From contig NZ_LGDW01000002.1 in the NCBI RefSeq assembly GCF_001280005.1, positions 1 through 64,000 of the forward strand: a DNA stretch of 64,000 nt, given 5' to 3'. Below, in pieces: positions 25,407-34,319 of the stretch (its first letter is position 1; each line of letters opens with the position of its first letter). Both the position numbers and the translations under genes were made by a program. The notes beneath the pieces are model-generated. The model saw nothing but the letters and a program-made list of their open reading frames with translations. It did not search any database and was not told the origin of the DNA. This DNA comes from Streptomyces sp. NRRL WC-3618. Lineage in GTDB: Bacteria; Actinomycetota; Actinomycetes; Streptomycetales; Streptomycetaceae.

Positions 25407-26546
25407 TCACCGGTCCCACCACCGTGTGCTGTGCGCCGTACGGCGCCTCGCGGGGGTGTCTCGCTCGTAGGGCAGGCTGCCGTCGGGCATGTGGACCACC
25501 TCGACGTACAGTCCGATGCCGGTACGGACGTACACCCAGCGGTCGCCTGCCAGGGGCCCGGCCGGGATGGTCTCGGGCGTGGCGAGCATCGTGCAGCCGG
25601 GCTGCCCGGCGAGATACGCGGCCGCCGCGTCGACGTCGTCCACATACAGCGCGAGGTGGTTGCCGCCCACGTCGCTGTTGCGGGGCCAGTCCCGGCGCGT
25701 ACCGGGGTGGGGGTAGTGGTTGAGCTCGACCGTGTCGGTGGGGCCCATGCGCAGGGCCGCCTGGTGCAGGGTGCCGCCCGGGGGCACGCCCAGGGCCTGT
25801 GCCAGGTCGGGGTCGGTGAGGTCGGCCGTCGCGCGGTAGAGGAGTTCGGCGCCCAGGACCCGGGTGAAGAAGGCCGCCGCCGCGTCGAGGTCCGCGACTG
25901 TGTAGGCGAGGTGGTCGACGTTGCGGGCGCCGGGCAGGGGTTCGGCCGCGGCTGAACCCTCGTCGCGGTTGTACCACCGCTCGCACGGGCCGAAGCGCCG
26001 CGCCGGGGTGTGCCGTTCATAGGGCAGGGACGCGGGGGCCGCGCGCAGTTCGAGGGGCATCCCCCAGGGCGTGGTCACGCGCACCCAGCGGGTTCCCGCC
26101 GCGGGGTGTCCGGCGGGCACCGTCCGTACGGGGCCGTAAGGGTGCCAAGGGCCGCGCTCCCGCACAGCGGCCACTGCGGCGTCGACGTCGGTGACGTACA
26201 GGCCCAGGTGGGTGCTGCCCACGTCGTGGGGGCGGGGCGGCGATGCCTTGTTGTCGGGTGAACTGTAGGCGAAGAGCTCGACGTTGGTGGTCGGTCCGAG
26301 GCGGACCAGGGCGATCTCGGCGGCAGCTCGGGGATGGACGTCGAGGTGCTCGCGCATCCAGTCGTCGTCGTGGGACAGCGGAGGCAGGCGGTACACGAGC
26401 TCGCCGCCCAGCACGCGCACCGTGAAGTCGACGGCGTCATCGAGGTCCGGCACGGTCAGGGCCACGTGGTCGACCCTGCGGGCCGTGGGCACGCCCCGTG
26501 CGGCGCGGGTGGGTACGGCGTCGGAGGCGTCGCGGCCGGCTGTCAT
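25407..26546 (-). CDS. Double-VOC protein, probable C7-cyclitol epimerase (ValD/CetB-like)
   Basis: A 379-aa protein with two VOC modules, each opening with a metal-binding histidine strand (RRVDHVALTVPDLDDAVDF and RNVDHLAYTVADLDAAAAFF) and ending near a YERxTPARR-type linker. In validamycin (ValD) and cetoniacytone (CetB) clusters such two-domain VOC proteins epimerise 2-epi-5-epi-valiolone. The presence of the cyclase, cyclitol kinase and nucleotidyltransferase in the same operon strongly favours that role here. The ATG start overlaps the upstream stop (ATGA) and has gaggagc upstream. It is only distantly like the VOC pair at 5.1-6.8 kb. Confidence 0.82.
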   Translation of the reverse strand: MTAGRDASDAVPTRAARGVPTARRVDHVALTVPDLDDAVDFTVRVLGGELVYRLPPLSHDDDWMREHLDVHPRAAAEIALVRLGPTTNVELFAYSSPDNKASPPRPHDVGSTHLGLYVTDVDAAVAAVRERGPWHPYGPVRTVPAGHPAAGTRWVRVTTPWGMPLELRAAPASLPYERHTPARRFGPCERWYNRDEGSAAAEPLPGARNVDHLAYTVADLDAAAAFFTRVLGAELLYRATADLTDPDLAQALGVPPGGTLHQAALRMGPTDTVELNHYPHPGTRRDWPRNSDVGGNHLALYVDDVDAAAAYLAGQPGCTMLATPETIPAGPLAGDRWVYVRTGIGLYVEVVHMPDGSLPYERDTPARRRTAHSTRWWDR

Positions 26547-27604
26547 GACCCGCTCCTCGGCGGCGTGGGGGTATGCGGAGTGCGGCTCTTGGCAGGCGTG
26601 GGGGTATGCGGGTCGCTGCTCCCGAAAGCCTCCTCTGGAGTCGCCGTGACCGGGATCCGACGGTCACCGTTGCCCGGCGTCGTCGCCCGGACGTGCCGGT
26701 CGATCAGCAGACGGCAGGCCTCCCGGACCGGTAGGGGAGCAAGTCCCTCCGTCGCCGGGTGGGTCGAGAGCAGTCCGCTGGACAGGCAGGTGGAGGCGGG
26801 CCGGCCGGCGTAGCGGCCGAAGGCGCGGGGTTCTCCCACGACCAGTTCCGGTGGGGCGCCCAGTTCCTCGGCGATGACGGTCGCCCAGTGCGCCCGGGAG
26901 ATCCGCTCCGGGCCACCGAGATGGAGCAGCGGCGGGGGTGTCCGCGTGGCCCTGAGGAGTGCGGTGGTCACGTCGACGGCGTCGTCGAGGAGTACGGGGG
27001 TGGTCCACTGGTCGACAGGCGCCGTGACCGGCTCGCCGGCCAGGAGACGGTGCGCGCACGCGGCGAAGAAGTTGAGCCACTTCGGGGTGTCGGTGGGCTC
27101 CCACCCGTAGATGAGGCTGACCCGCAGCAGGGTGACGGCGGGCAGGTGGGCCAGCATCCGTTCGGCGGCGAGCTTCGCCCGGCCGTAGGCGTTGGCGGGG
27201 CCGGTCGGGGCCGACTCGTCCGGCGGCGGGCCGGCGAGGCCGTCGAAGACGTTGTCGGTCGAGATGAACACGACGCGCCGGCCCCCCACTGAGCGCGCCA
27301 CCTGTCGTGCGGCCTCGGCATGGCCGTGCAGCGCCCGGTCGGGGTGCTCCTCGCACCAGGTCACGTCCGACGGGCCGTGGACGAGAACGACGGAGTCCGC
27401 CCCGGTGTCCTTCAGCGCTCCGGCGAAGGCTCCGTCCTCGGTGATGTCGAGAGGGATCCAGGCCGGTACGACGCCGTCGCCGGCGGGGGAGTCGCCGGAA
27501 AGGGGTGGAGTCCGGGAACCGAGGACCGCCGTGCCACCGGACCCTGTGAGGTGCCGGGCGAGGGCGCGGCCGACGAAGCCGCTGCCGACGACAAGGGTGT
27601 TCAT
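26543..27604 (-). CDS. RmlD-like NAD(P)-dependent reductase/epimerase
   Basis: A 353-aa short-chain dehydrogenase of the RmlD_sub_bind (dTDP-4-dehydrorhamnose reductase) type. It has the nucleotide-binding VGSGFVGRALARHL, the family's FISTDNVFDG block and the catalytic YGRAK (Y-x3-K). It should reduce a keto group on a sugar or cyclitol, perhaps valiolone or valienone or an NDP-linked form. Start and stop both overlap neighbours by four bases. The last ~25 residues (PHTPTPAKSRTPHTPTPPRS) are low-complexity and encoded by a 16-bp direct repeat at 26563-26578 and 26596-26611, probably a recent tail extension. Confidence 0.82.
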   Translation of the reverse strand: MNTLVVGSGFVGRALARHLTGSGGTAVLGSRTPPLSGDSPAGDGVVPAWIPLDITEDGAFAGALKDTGADSVVLVHGPSDVTWCEEHPDRALHGHAEAARQVARSVGGRRVVFISTDNVFDGLAGPPPDESAPTGPANAYGRAKLAAERMLAHLPAVTLLRVSLIYGWEPTDTPKWLNFFAACAHRLLAGEPVTAPVDQWTTPVLLDDAVDVTTALLRATRTPPPLLHLGGPERISRAHWATVIAEELGAPPELVVGEPRAFGRYAGRPASTCLSSGLLSTHPATEGLAPLPVREACRLLIDRHVRATTPGNGDRRIPVTATPEEAFGSSDPHTPTPAKSRTPHTPTPPRSGS

Positions 27605-28674
27605 ACGCACCCTCCGATCCCGGCCGCGGCGGGCAGTGTCCCGGCCAGCATGTGTGCCATGCCCAGGAGACAGTGGTCGTCGTCCGCGGCGCCCAGCGCG
27701 AGCATCGACCGGATCTCCTCCTCGTCGAGCCCGAAGCAGCCCAACTTGGTCAACTCGTCGCCGAGCAGCGTGATGAAGCGCGGTCCGACGGCCACCGCGA
27801 AGCCGCCGATGAACAGATATCGACGGACACCGATCGAGGTGAAGACGCAGTTGACCGCCATGGCCAGCGGCAACAGGCAGCCGCGCAGCAGCCGGGTGGC
27901 GAATACGTCGTCGACGCGGACCGCACGAGCCAGGGCCTCGTTGGTGATGCCGTCCGGGGTGCCGTGCGCCGACTCGGCGAGCGCGGATCCGGCGAAGCCC
28001 GCGGGGTCGGCCGAGGCGGCCCGGCGGGCCGCCGTCAGTACCCCGCGACCGGAGGCGATGCCGCCGAGGTGGCCCCGGCCGCCGCACTCGCAGGGCACGG
28101 CGTCCTCGCGGGGATCGACGCGCCAGTGGCCGATCTCGCCGCCGTGCCCGGAGTCCGAGATGAGCACCTCACCGTTGCGGAAGACCTTGTGCCCGATGCC
28201 CGAGCTGATGGTGATCAGACAGAAGGGGTCGGGTTCGGTGCTCGCGTAGCGCCAGGCGGCGGCGGTGATGTCGTTGGCCACGACGACCGGCACGGTCAGC
28301 CGCCGGTTCAGGATGTCGGCGATGGGCAGAGGGGCTGCGGGGCCGCCCCACAACGTGGGTCCGGCCAGCACCGTGCCGTCCTTGGTCATCGGTCCCGCGA
28401 ACGAGACCCCGACCGCGTTCGCGTCCGCCCCTTCGGGCGTGGCGAGATAGGCCTCCAGCTCCCGGGCGAGTTGCTCGACCACCCGGTCCTGCAACTCCTG
28501 GGCGGACAACTCCTGGTAGCGGCCCAGCCCTTGGGTCGCCGTCCGGCGGACCGCCTCGACACGGTCCCCTCCTTCGGCGATCCGACCGATGCGCAAGGTG
28601 GTGCCGCCGAGGTCGGCGACCACGTACCGGCGGGGAGCGCCCGTCGGCGTGGTGGGTTCGGACAGCGTGGTCAT
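27601..28674 (-). CDS. ROK-family kinase, probable C7-cyclitol kinase (ValC-like)
   Basis: A 357-aa ROK (repressor, ORF, kinase) family sugar kinase without a DNA-binding domain. It shows the phosphate motif [14 protein letters not shown], the [11 protein letters not shown] catalytic region, [10 protein letters not shown] and [13 protein letters not shown]. The ROK zinc motif is present as [11 protein letters not shown], with the third cysteine replaced by histidine. ValC and AcbM-type cyclitol kinases belong here and phosphorylate valienone or valiolone derivatives. ATGA overlaps occur at both ends, between the nucleotidyltransferase and RmlD-like genes, so phosphorylation just before nucleotidyl activation is the likely step. 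Confidence 0.84.
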   Translation of the reverse strand: MTTLSEPTTPTGAPRRYVVADLGGTTLRIGRIAEGGDRVEAVRRTATQGLGRYQELSAQELQDRVVEQLARELEAYLATPEGADANAVGVSFAGPMTKDGTVLAGPTLWGGPAAPLPIADILNRRLTVPVVVANDITAAAWRYASTEPDPFCLITISSGIGHKVFRNGEVLISDSGHGGEIGHWRVDPREDAVPCECGGRGHLGGIASGRGVLTAARRAASADPAGFAGSALAESAHGTPDGITNEALARAVRVDDVFATRLLRGCLLPLAMAVNCVFTSIGVRRYLFIGGFAVAVGPRFITLLGDELTKLGCFGLDEEEIRSMLALGAADDDHCLLGMAHMLAGTLPAAAGIGGCV

Positions 28675-29789
28675 GGGGCCACACCTCCGAGTACGCCGAG
28701 CGGGTCGCACTGCTGCACGGTGCCGTCCTCCAGGAGGACGGCCCCCTCCAGGCGGGCGCCCTCCGGCACCACAGACCCGGGCAGCAGCACGCACTCCCGC
28801 ACGCTCGCCCCGGCCCCGACGGTGACCCCGGGATACACCACGCTGCGCTCCACCCGCCCGGCGTTGACCAGGTCGGCGGGGACGATGCTGTCGTGCACGG
28901 AGGCCTCGCGCGCAACGTACCGGCGTGGCACCGCGGGGCGCACAGTGAGCGGTAACTCGGACAGGTCCATCGTCGGGGCCTCGCCCAGCAGGGCGAGGTG
29001 GGCCCGGTGATACCGGTCGACCGTGCCGATGTCCTCCCAGTAGCCGGTGACCTCGTATCCCCGGATCCGTTCGGCGGCGTCCAGCATGGCCGGGATGACG
29101 TCGCGGCTGATGTCGTGCTGCCAGTCCGTACCGTCCAACTGCTCCAGGTAGCGGCGCAGGATCGCCGCGTCGAAGACGCAGAAGGCGGCGAACACCAGGT
29201 CGCTGGTGGGCTGCGCGGGCTTTTCGACGAACCCGGTGAGATTTCCGGCGGGGTCGAACTCCACCATGCCGAACAGGTGCACATATCGGCGTTCGATGCG
29301 TTGGTACGCCACGGTCAGTGCGGCACGCTCGGCCCGGTGCCGGCGGATCATGTCGCCGTAGTCGAACCGGTAGACGTGATCGGCGTGCAGTACCAGCACC
29401 TCGGAGGTGTCCGCGCCGAAGACGTACTCGGCCTTGCGGATCAGAGCGTCGGCGGTGCCGCGCTCGCCGGGCCAGGTGCGCTCGGGCAGCCGGCCGGGGA
29501 CGCCGGCCGGGCTCTGGCGGTAGACCTCGTCGTACGGTCCGAAGTGCACCCGGAACGCGCCAGGGCTGCCGTTCCACACGGTGTGGAGGTCGTCCATGAG
29601 CTGCCGCTCCTCGTACTGCGAGAGCAGTAACGTTTCTGTGAAGCCGGAGCGGCGGGCGTTGGCGAGGCTGAAGTCGATCAGTCGGCTGGTACCGCCGAAC
29701 GGAACCAGCGGCTTGAGCCGGCCACGCCCCAGTGGACCCATACGCCGTCCCTCGCCGCCGGCCAGCAGAACCGCTCGTACGCCGTCCAT
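28671..29789 (-). CDS. GlgC-like nucleotidyltransferase, probable cyclitol-1-phosphate activating enzyme (ValB-like)
   Basis: A 372-aa sugar-phosphate nucleotidyltransferase of the ADP-glucose pyrophosphorylase type. The N-terminal signature is [16 protein letters not shown] followed by [20 protein letters not shown] holds the catalytic acidic pair region, FVEKP the sugar-phosphate contact, and a C-terminal left-handed beta-helix follows ([15 protein letters not shown]). ValB makes GDP-valienol in validamycin biosynthesis, and the equivalent NDP-cyclitol is expected here. Two leucines are TTA codons (residues 54 and 279). The ATG has gaggag upstream and starts one base after the cyclase stop. 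Confidence 0.85.
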   Translation of the reverse strand: MDGVRAVLLAGGEGRRMGPLGRGRLKPLVPFGGTSRLIDFSLANARRSGFTETLLLSQYEERQLMDDLHTVWNGSPGAFRVHFGPYDEVYRQSPAGVPGRLPERTWPGERGTADALIRKAEYVFGADTSEVLVLHADHVYRFDYGDMIRRHRAERAALTVAYQRIERRYVHLFGMVEFDPAGNLTGFVEKPAQPTSDLVFAAFCVFDAAILRRYLEQLDGTDWQHDISRDVIPAMLDAAERIRGYEVTGYWEDIGTVDRYHRAHLALLGEAPTMDLSELPLTVRPAVPRRYVAREASVHDSIVPADLVNAGRVERSVVYPGVTVGAGASVRECVLLPGSVVPEGARLEGAVLLEDGTVQQCDPLGVLGGVAP

Positions 29790-29790
29790 C

Positions 29791-31044
29791 TCATGCTCCT
29801 CGATGTGCGGAGGTCGCGGCGAGCGAGCCGAGACCGGCGACCAGGTCCGGCAGCGCGGCCAGGGCGGTGTCGAGTTCCGTGCGGCTGATGTCGTTGACGA
29901 AGCAGGCCTGTCCGATGCCGACGGGCAGCGGCAGCAGTTGTCTGCCGTCGCGGTGCCTGACGGTGTCGGCGAGTGCCCGCGCCATGAGATCCGGGGTGCA
30001 CACGGGATGCCAGGTCGGCAGTGCGAGAGCGTCCATGACGCGCAGGATCCGCTCCAGATCCCTGCGGCCGAGCAGTCCTCGCCGGTGGGCGAGGACGGCG
30101 CTGAACGCCATGTCGATACAGACGGCCTCGCCGTGCAGCAGCTCGGGCAGTGCCGCCATCTCGACGACAGGGGAGAAGGAGTGCCCGAAGTCGACCAGGC
30201 GTTGCAGGTCGTGTTCCCAGAGGTTGGGCTGGAGCTCTTCGAGCATGCTGTGGATGGCGCGCGCCATGACGTCCTCGGCCACCGTGCCGCCGTCGGCGGA
30301 ACCGGCGGTCTGCATCCGTTCCTCGACCAGACGGGAGCCGTGTGTCTCCAGGTGTCCGAAGAGCACCGCGTCCTTGACCACAGCCATTTTGAGGATCTCG
30401 GCGAGCCCGTTGCGCAGGTGCCGCGGGCTGAGCGTGTCGAGGAAATCCCGGTCGTCGAGGGTGGCCGCGGAGGGATGGTAGGTGCCCAGACGGTTCTTGT
30501 GCTGGCGGAAGTTGACCCCGGTCTTGGCGCCGATTCCCGCGTCCACCATGCCGATGAGGGTGGTGGGCACGCGCAGGTAGGGGGTGGAGCGGCGGTACAG
30601 GCTCGTGGCCAGGCCGACCAGGTCGGTCAGCACGCCTCCGCCGACGGCGATGACCGGTTCGTGGCGACGGGAGATACCGAAGGCGTCCATCGCGGAGACG
30701 ATCTCGAAGACCGTCTCCATGCTCTTCACGGACTCGTAGGCGTCGACGACGAACACCTCGTGGTCGACGGCCTGTTGGGTGAAGTAGTCGCCGATCCGGG
30801 CGCCGTGCAGCGCGTGCACGTTGGCGTCGACCACGACGAGGCGGCGTCCGGGGCGCTGCTCCCGCGCCACGCCGGCGGTGGCCAGGGTCGGGTTCGACCG
30901 GTCGAGCAGGCCCGGACTCAGTACGACTTCGTAACTGACCGCCTTGCTGGTGCTGACCTGCCAGGTGCGGTGCGGCGTTCTGATGTCGGGCCCGCGGGGC
31001 CGTAACGGCGTCGACATCGATGTCGATTCGGGCTGGACTGTCAT
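29791..31044 (-). CDS. Sedoheptulose-7-phosphate cyclase (EEVS type, ValA/AcbC-like)
   Basis: A 417-aa member of the dehydroquinate-synthase superfamily that cyclises sedoheptulose 7-phosphate to a C7 cyclitol such as 2-epi-5-epi-valiolone. The NAD/substrate core reads [18 protein letters not shown] and [19 protein letters not shown], the pattern of cyclitol synthases rather than true AroB (GGGVIGD type). The zinc ligands are in [20 protein letters not shown] and [17 protein letters not shown] and desmethyl-4-deoxygadusol synthases cannot be told apart safely by eye. Codon 14 is TTA. The ATG at 31044 has aggaaagg upstream. It is the first gene of the seven-gene minus-strand cyclitol operon. 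Confidence 0.88.
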   Translation of the reverse strand: MTVQPESTSMSTPLRPRGPDIRTPHRTWQVSTSKAVSYEVVLSPGLLDRSNPTLATAGVAREQRPGRRLVVVDANVHALHGARIGDYFTQQAVDHEVFVVDAYESVKSMETVFEIVSAMDAFGISRRHEPVIAVGGGVLTDLVGLATSLYRRSTPYLRVPTTLIGMVDAGIGAKTGVNFRQHKNRLGTYHPSAATLDDRDFLDTLSPRHLRNGLAEILKMAVVKDAVLFGHLETHGSRLVEERMQTAGSADGGTVAEDVMARAIHSMLEELQPNLWEHDLQRLVDFGHSFSPVVEMAALPELLHGEAVCIDMAFSAVLAHRRGLLGRRDLERILRVMDALALPTWHPVCTPDLMARALADTVRHRDGRQLLPLPVGIGQACFVNDISRTELDTALAALPDLVAGLGSLAATSAHRGA

Positions 31045-31186
31045 GTCGTCAAGCCTTTCCTCGCATCAGGGCACGGCGGTGCCAGGCCTTGATGCCGGTG
31101 GGGTGGCCGACCGTGGTCGCACCTCGGCGAGAGGCGGTCGGCATTGCATGGCGAACTCGGTGACGTGTCCGACTGCTGTCGAAGGG

Positions 31187-31537
31187 TTACGCGTGGCCCG
31201 TGACCGCGGGCGATACCGGGTTCGTGAGGGGACGCCACCAGGACAGGGTGACGCTGTCCGCATCGAGGCACGCGGGCCGCGTCATCGACTTCTGCGCGTC
31301 CCGGAAGGCCGACATGGTGGCGCCGATGTCGTCCGACGCGACGGTGAACACCGCGAGGTGGCTGGTGTCACCGAGAACGGGTGAACGGTCGCTCTCCACA
31401 AGGGAGTAGCGCTCGGCGGCGACGAAGTCCGGAACCTGGAGGACCTCGTTGAGATGAAATGCGTCGTACCAGCGGTGATACTCGGATTCCATGCCTGGTG
31501 TGGGTCGTGTATGAACAGCGAGCAGATACCTGGCCAT
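31187..31537 (-). CDS. Small EthD/dimeric alpha-beta barrel protein
   Basis: A 116-aa protein beginning MARYLLAVHTRPTPGMESEY and continuing HRWYDAFHLNEVLQVPDFVA, which is the typical layout of EthD-like or antibiotic-monooxygenase-like dimeric ferredoxin-fold proteins (E-x-Y/W-x-x-W-Y-x-x-H-x-x-E-V). Such proteins can be small tailoring enzymes or ligand-binding helpers. The ATG at 31537 follows ggggaaagg; 32 extra in-frame residues upstream show no family character. It lies 142 bp before the cyclase gene on the same strand and may share its transcript. Confidence 0.72.
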   Translation of the reverse strand: MARYLLAVHTRPTPGMESEYHRWYDAFHLNEVLQVPDFVAAERYSLVESDRSPVLGDTSHLAVFTVASDDIGATMSAFRDAQKSMTRPACLDADSVTLSWWRPLTNPVSPAVTGHA

Positions 31538-32211
31538 TCTGCCTTTCCCCGGGAAAACGCGGTGTGTTCGAGTCGGCGATCTCGGCTCTCCGCACTCCGG
31601 GCAATACCAGAATATCTGTCGGGCAGTGATCATCTGAGATGACGGGGTGTGCAGATTGGCTCGATCTTGGATGCGATCGATTCAAGGCGAAAAAATAATG
31701 ACCAGTCAAGTGCGTGGGTGTGGTGTTTCAGCCAGGTGATTGAGTCACATCTGCAACACGGGTCACACATCTCGCTCGTACGCAGGTTCTTAGCGGGACG
31801 GATGAAAGACGCTGTCTCCGTGGAAGTTGGCCGACATGGTTCCTCCCGAGCCCTGGGAAGAGGGCGGCGGCGCCGGCCTCGATGATCCGAGTGGAACCAG
31901 TGGGAATCACCGCGTTGGCGGCGGGATATCCAGGCCAACCAATCCCGCGTGATTGACAGTTGCTCGCAGCTCCCCGCATGCTGATGGTTGGTGTGGGAAA
32001 CCGTTGGTGTCTGTGCTCGCGTCCATTGAGGACGTCGCCTCCTTTGAGTGCGCCCGCGAGGAACAGGCCGTGCCGCAATTCCCGGTCGCCGATCCCCACT
32101 CGTCGCCTCCTCCAGATCTCCCAGATCTCCTCTATATCTCCTCCACATCTTTTCCCGCGCACCGTCACGCGCCGACGTGCGTTGTCACCCACCACGATTC
32201 GAGGGACAGGC
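31538..32211. other. Divergent promoter region of the cyclitol cluster
   Basis: This 674-bp gap separates the minus-strand cyclitol operon from the plus-strand Gfo/Idh gene. Open frames here lack ribosome sites and recognisable products. The first ~250 bp are AT-rich for this genome. A pyrimidine-rich tract with repeated ctcc/agatct blocks lies at about 32104-32150, just before the Gfo/Idh gene. Promoters in both directions are expected; no clear operator palindrome was identified. Confidence 0.5.
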
Positions 32212-34296
32212 ATGCCTATGACCGAGTACGAGGGAGACACGGCCACACTTCGTCTGGCGGTCGTCGGATCCGGAAACATGGCCCGCCGGTTCCTCAAACA
32301 GCTACCGGACAGCGAGCGGTGCGAGCTGCGGGCGATCGGCGACCGCGATCCGGCGTCGGCTCGGGTGCTGGCGGACGAGGTCGCCCATCTCTGCGAGGGC
32401 GAGCTGCTCTGCGGCACCGAGGACGAGGTCCTCTCCTCCGACCAGGTGGACGCCGTCTACATCGCGACCGTCCACACCACGCACGCCGAAATCGCCGTGC
32501 GCGCGATCGCGGCAGGCAAGCATGTCCTGTGCGAGAAGCCGCTGACCGTCAACCACGCCCAGGCGATGGCTGCCGTGGACGCCGCGCAGCACGCCGGAGT
32601 CCGCCTCGTCGAGGCGATGATGTTCCGCTTCCATCCGCAGATGGCAGCCGTTCGTGAACTCGTCCGCGCCGGCGCCATCGGGGATGTCCACCACATCGAC
32701 GCGGGCTTCTCCTTCCTGGTGCCCACCGAGCGCCACGAAGCCACCATCGTCACCGCCGACCTGGTCATTCCCGACGCAGGCGGCCACGAAGGGCGGCTGT
32801 TCGACCCGAACCTGGCCGGCGGCGGGATCCTGGACGTCGGCTGCTATCCGGTGTCGATGGCGCGGGCCGTCGCGGGCGCCGCGGCCGGTGTCGACTTCCT
32901 GGAACCGGTGGAGCTCACCGGCCACGGAACCGTCAGCGACGACGGAATCGACCAGTGGGCCATCGCCCACCTGCGTTTCGACAACGGCGTGACCGCGTCC
33001 CTGCGAACCGGCGTGTGGATGGTCGACAACAACACGGTGCAGATCGTCGGGTCGCGAGGCACGATCGAGATGCTCGACCCGTGGGCGCTGTCGCCGAGTC
33101 CCCGCATCGTCGTCCGCCGGATCGGGCAGGTGCCCGAAGAGCAGACATTCCCCGCGTCGGGGGCCTACGCCCTCCAGATGGACGCCTTCGCCGCGAGTAT
33201 CGCCGGACCGGAGCCGGAGGCGATCAGCAACGCCGACTCCCTGGGCAACGCGGCGGCCTTGGACCGCTGGCGCGAGGCGATCGGGGTCCGGTACCCGTTC
33301 GAACGTGACGACGCCGCCATCGGCACGGTGTCCTCGCTGCCGCTGCGCGTGCCCGTACCCGGCGGGGGCACCGGAGAGGACGCCCGCGCCGCCCGGATCG
33401 AGGGCCTGGACAAGCCGCTCGCGCGGATCGTCATGGGCTGCGACCACCAGCCCGATCTCCGCACCGCCTCCGCGCTGTTCGACCACTACGTCACGCTGGG
33501 CGGCAACGTCTTCGACACAGCCCACTTCTACCTCGATGGCCAGGCCGAGCGGCAGCTGGGCCGGTGGATCGCCAACCGGGGCATCCGGGACGACGTCGTG
33601 GTGATCGGCAAGGGCGCCCACACCCCGGACTGCGACCCGGAGGCACTGACCCGGCAGCTGCATGAGTCGCTGGACCGGCAGGGCACGGGCCACCTCGACA
33701 TCTACATGCTGCACCGCGACAACGAGGACATCCCGGCCGGTGAGTTCGTCGACGTCCTCGACGAGCACGCGGACGCCGGGCTCATCCGGGTCTTCGGCGG
33801 GTCGAACTGGTCGGTGCGACGGGTGGCCGAGGCGAACGACTGGGCACGAGCCCACGGCAAACGCGGCTTCACGGTGCTCAGCAACTACTTCGGTCTCGCC
33901 GAGCCCTTCGACCTGCCGTGGCCCGGCTGTCTGGACGCCTGCGACGCGGAATCACGGCGCTGGCTGACCGAACAGCAGATGCCCCTGTTCGCCTGGTCGG
34001 CCCGCTCCCGCAACTTCTTCACCCGGGCCGACCCCGCGGACCGGTCGGACGAACTGCTGGCGCGCTGCTTCTACCACCCCGAGAACTTCGAGCGTAAGCG
34101 GCGAGCCGAGAAGCTCGCCCATGACCACGGCGTCTCGCCCTCCGCGATCGCGATGGCGTACGTCCTGCATCAGCCCTTCCCGACCTTCGCCATGTACGGC
34201 CCCAAGACACTCGCGGAGTCCCGGGACGGTTTCCGGGCGGCTGAGGTCGCCCTCACCCCTGAACAGGTTGCCTGGCTGCATGGCGACACGCCGTGA
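32212..34296 (+). CDS. Gfo/Idh dehydrogenase - aldo/keto reductase fusion
   Basis: A 694-aa two-enzyme fusion. Residues ~12-345 are a Gfo/Idh/MocA oxidoreductase (Rossmann VVGSGNMARRFL, EKP motif at ~107, LDVGCYPVSMARAV). Residues ~400-690 are an aldo/keto reductase with the full D-Y-K-H tetrad in FDTAHFYLDG, VIGKGAH (~466) and YMLHRDNED (~500). Both use NAD(P), so the protein could carry out oxidation and reduction on one sugar or cyclitol, for example a net epimerisation through a ketone. ATG with gaggga upstream is chosen over the long in-frame extension to 31960. Its stop overlaps a possible GTG start of the beta-glucosidase gene. Confidence 0.85.
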   Translation: MPMTEYEGDTATLRLAVVGSGNMARRFLKQLPDSERCELRAIGDRDPASARVLADEVAHLCEGELLCGTEDEVLSSDQVDAVYIATVHTTHAEIAVRAIAAGKHVLCEKPLTVNHAQAMAAVDAAQHAGVRLVEAMMFRFHPQMAAVRELVRAGAIGDVHHIDAGFSFLVPTERHEATIVTADLVIPDAGGHEGRLFDPNLAGGGILDVGCYPVSMARAVAGAAAGVDFLEPVELTGHGTVSDDGIDQWAIAHLRFDNGVTASLRTGVWMVDNNTVQIVGSRGTIEMLDPWALSPSPRIVVRRIGQVPEEQTFPASGAYALQMDAFAASIAGPEPEAISNADSLGNAAALDRWREAIGVRYPFERDDAAIGTVSSLPLRVPVPGGGTGEDARAARIEGLDKPLARIVMGCDHQPDLRTASALFDHYVTLGGNVFDTAHFYLDGQAERQLGRWIANRGIRDDVVVIGKGAHTPDCDPEALTRQLHESLDRQGTGHLDIYMLHRDNEDIPAGEFVDVLDEHADAGLIRVFGGSNWSVRRVAEANDWARAHGKRGFTVLSNYFGLAEPFDLPWPGCLDACDAESRRWLTEQQMPLFAWSARSRNFFTRADPADRSDELLARCFYHPENFERKRRAEKLAHDHGVSPSAIAMAYVLHQPFPTFAMYGPKTLAESRDGFRAAEVALTPEQVAWLHGDTP

Positions 34297-34319
34297 CCGG
34301 TGAGAGAAGGGCTGAGAAA

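Noticed and set aside
32302..33855. 517-aa minus-strand frame across the Gfo/Idh fusion
   Set aside because: The plus strand holds the EKP and aldo/keto motifs; the minus frame is an antisense shadow.
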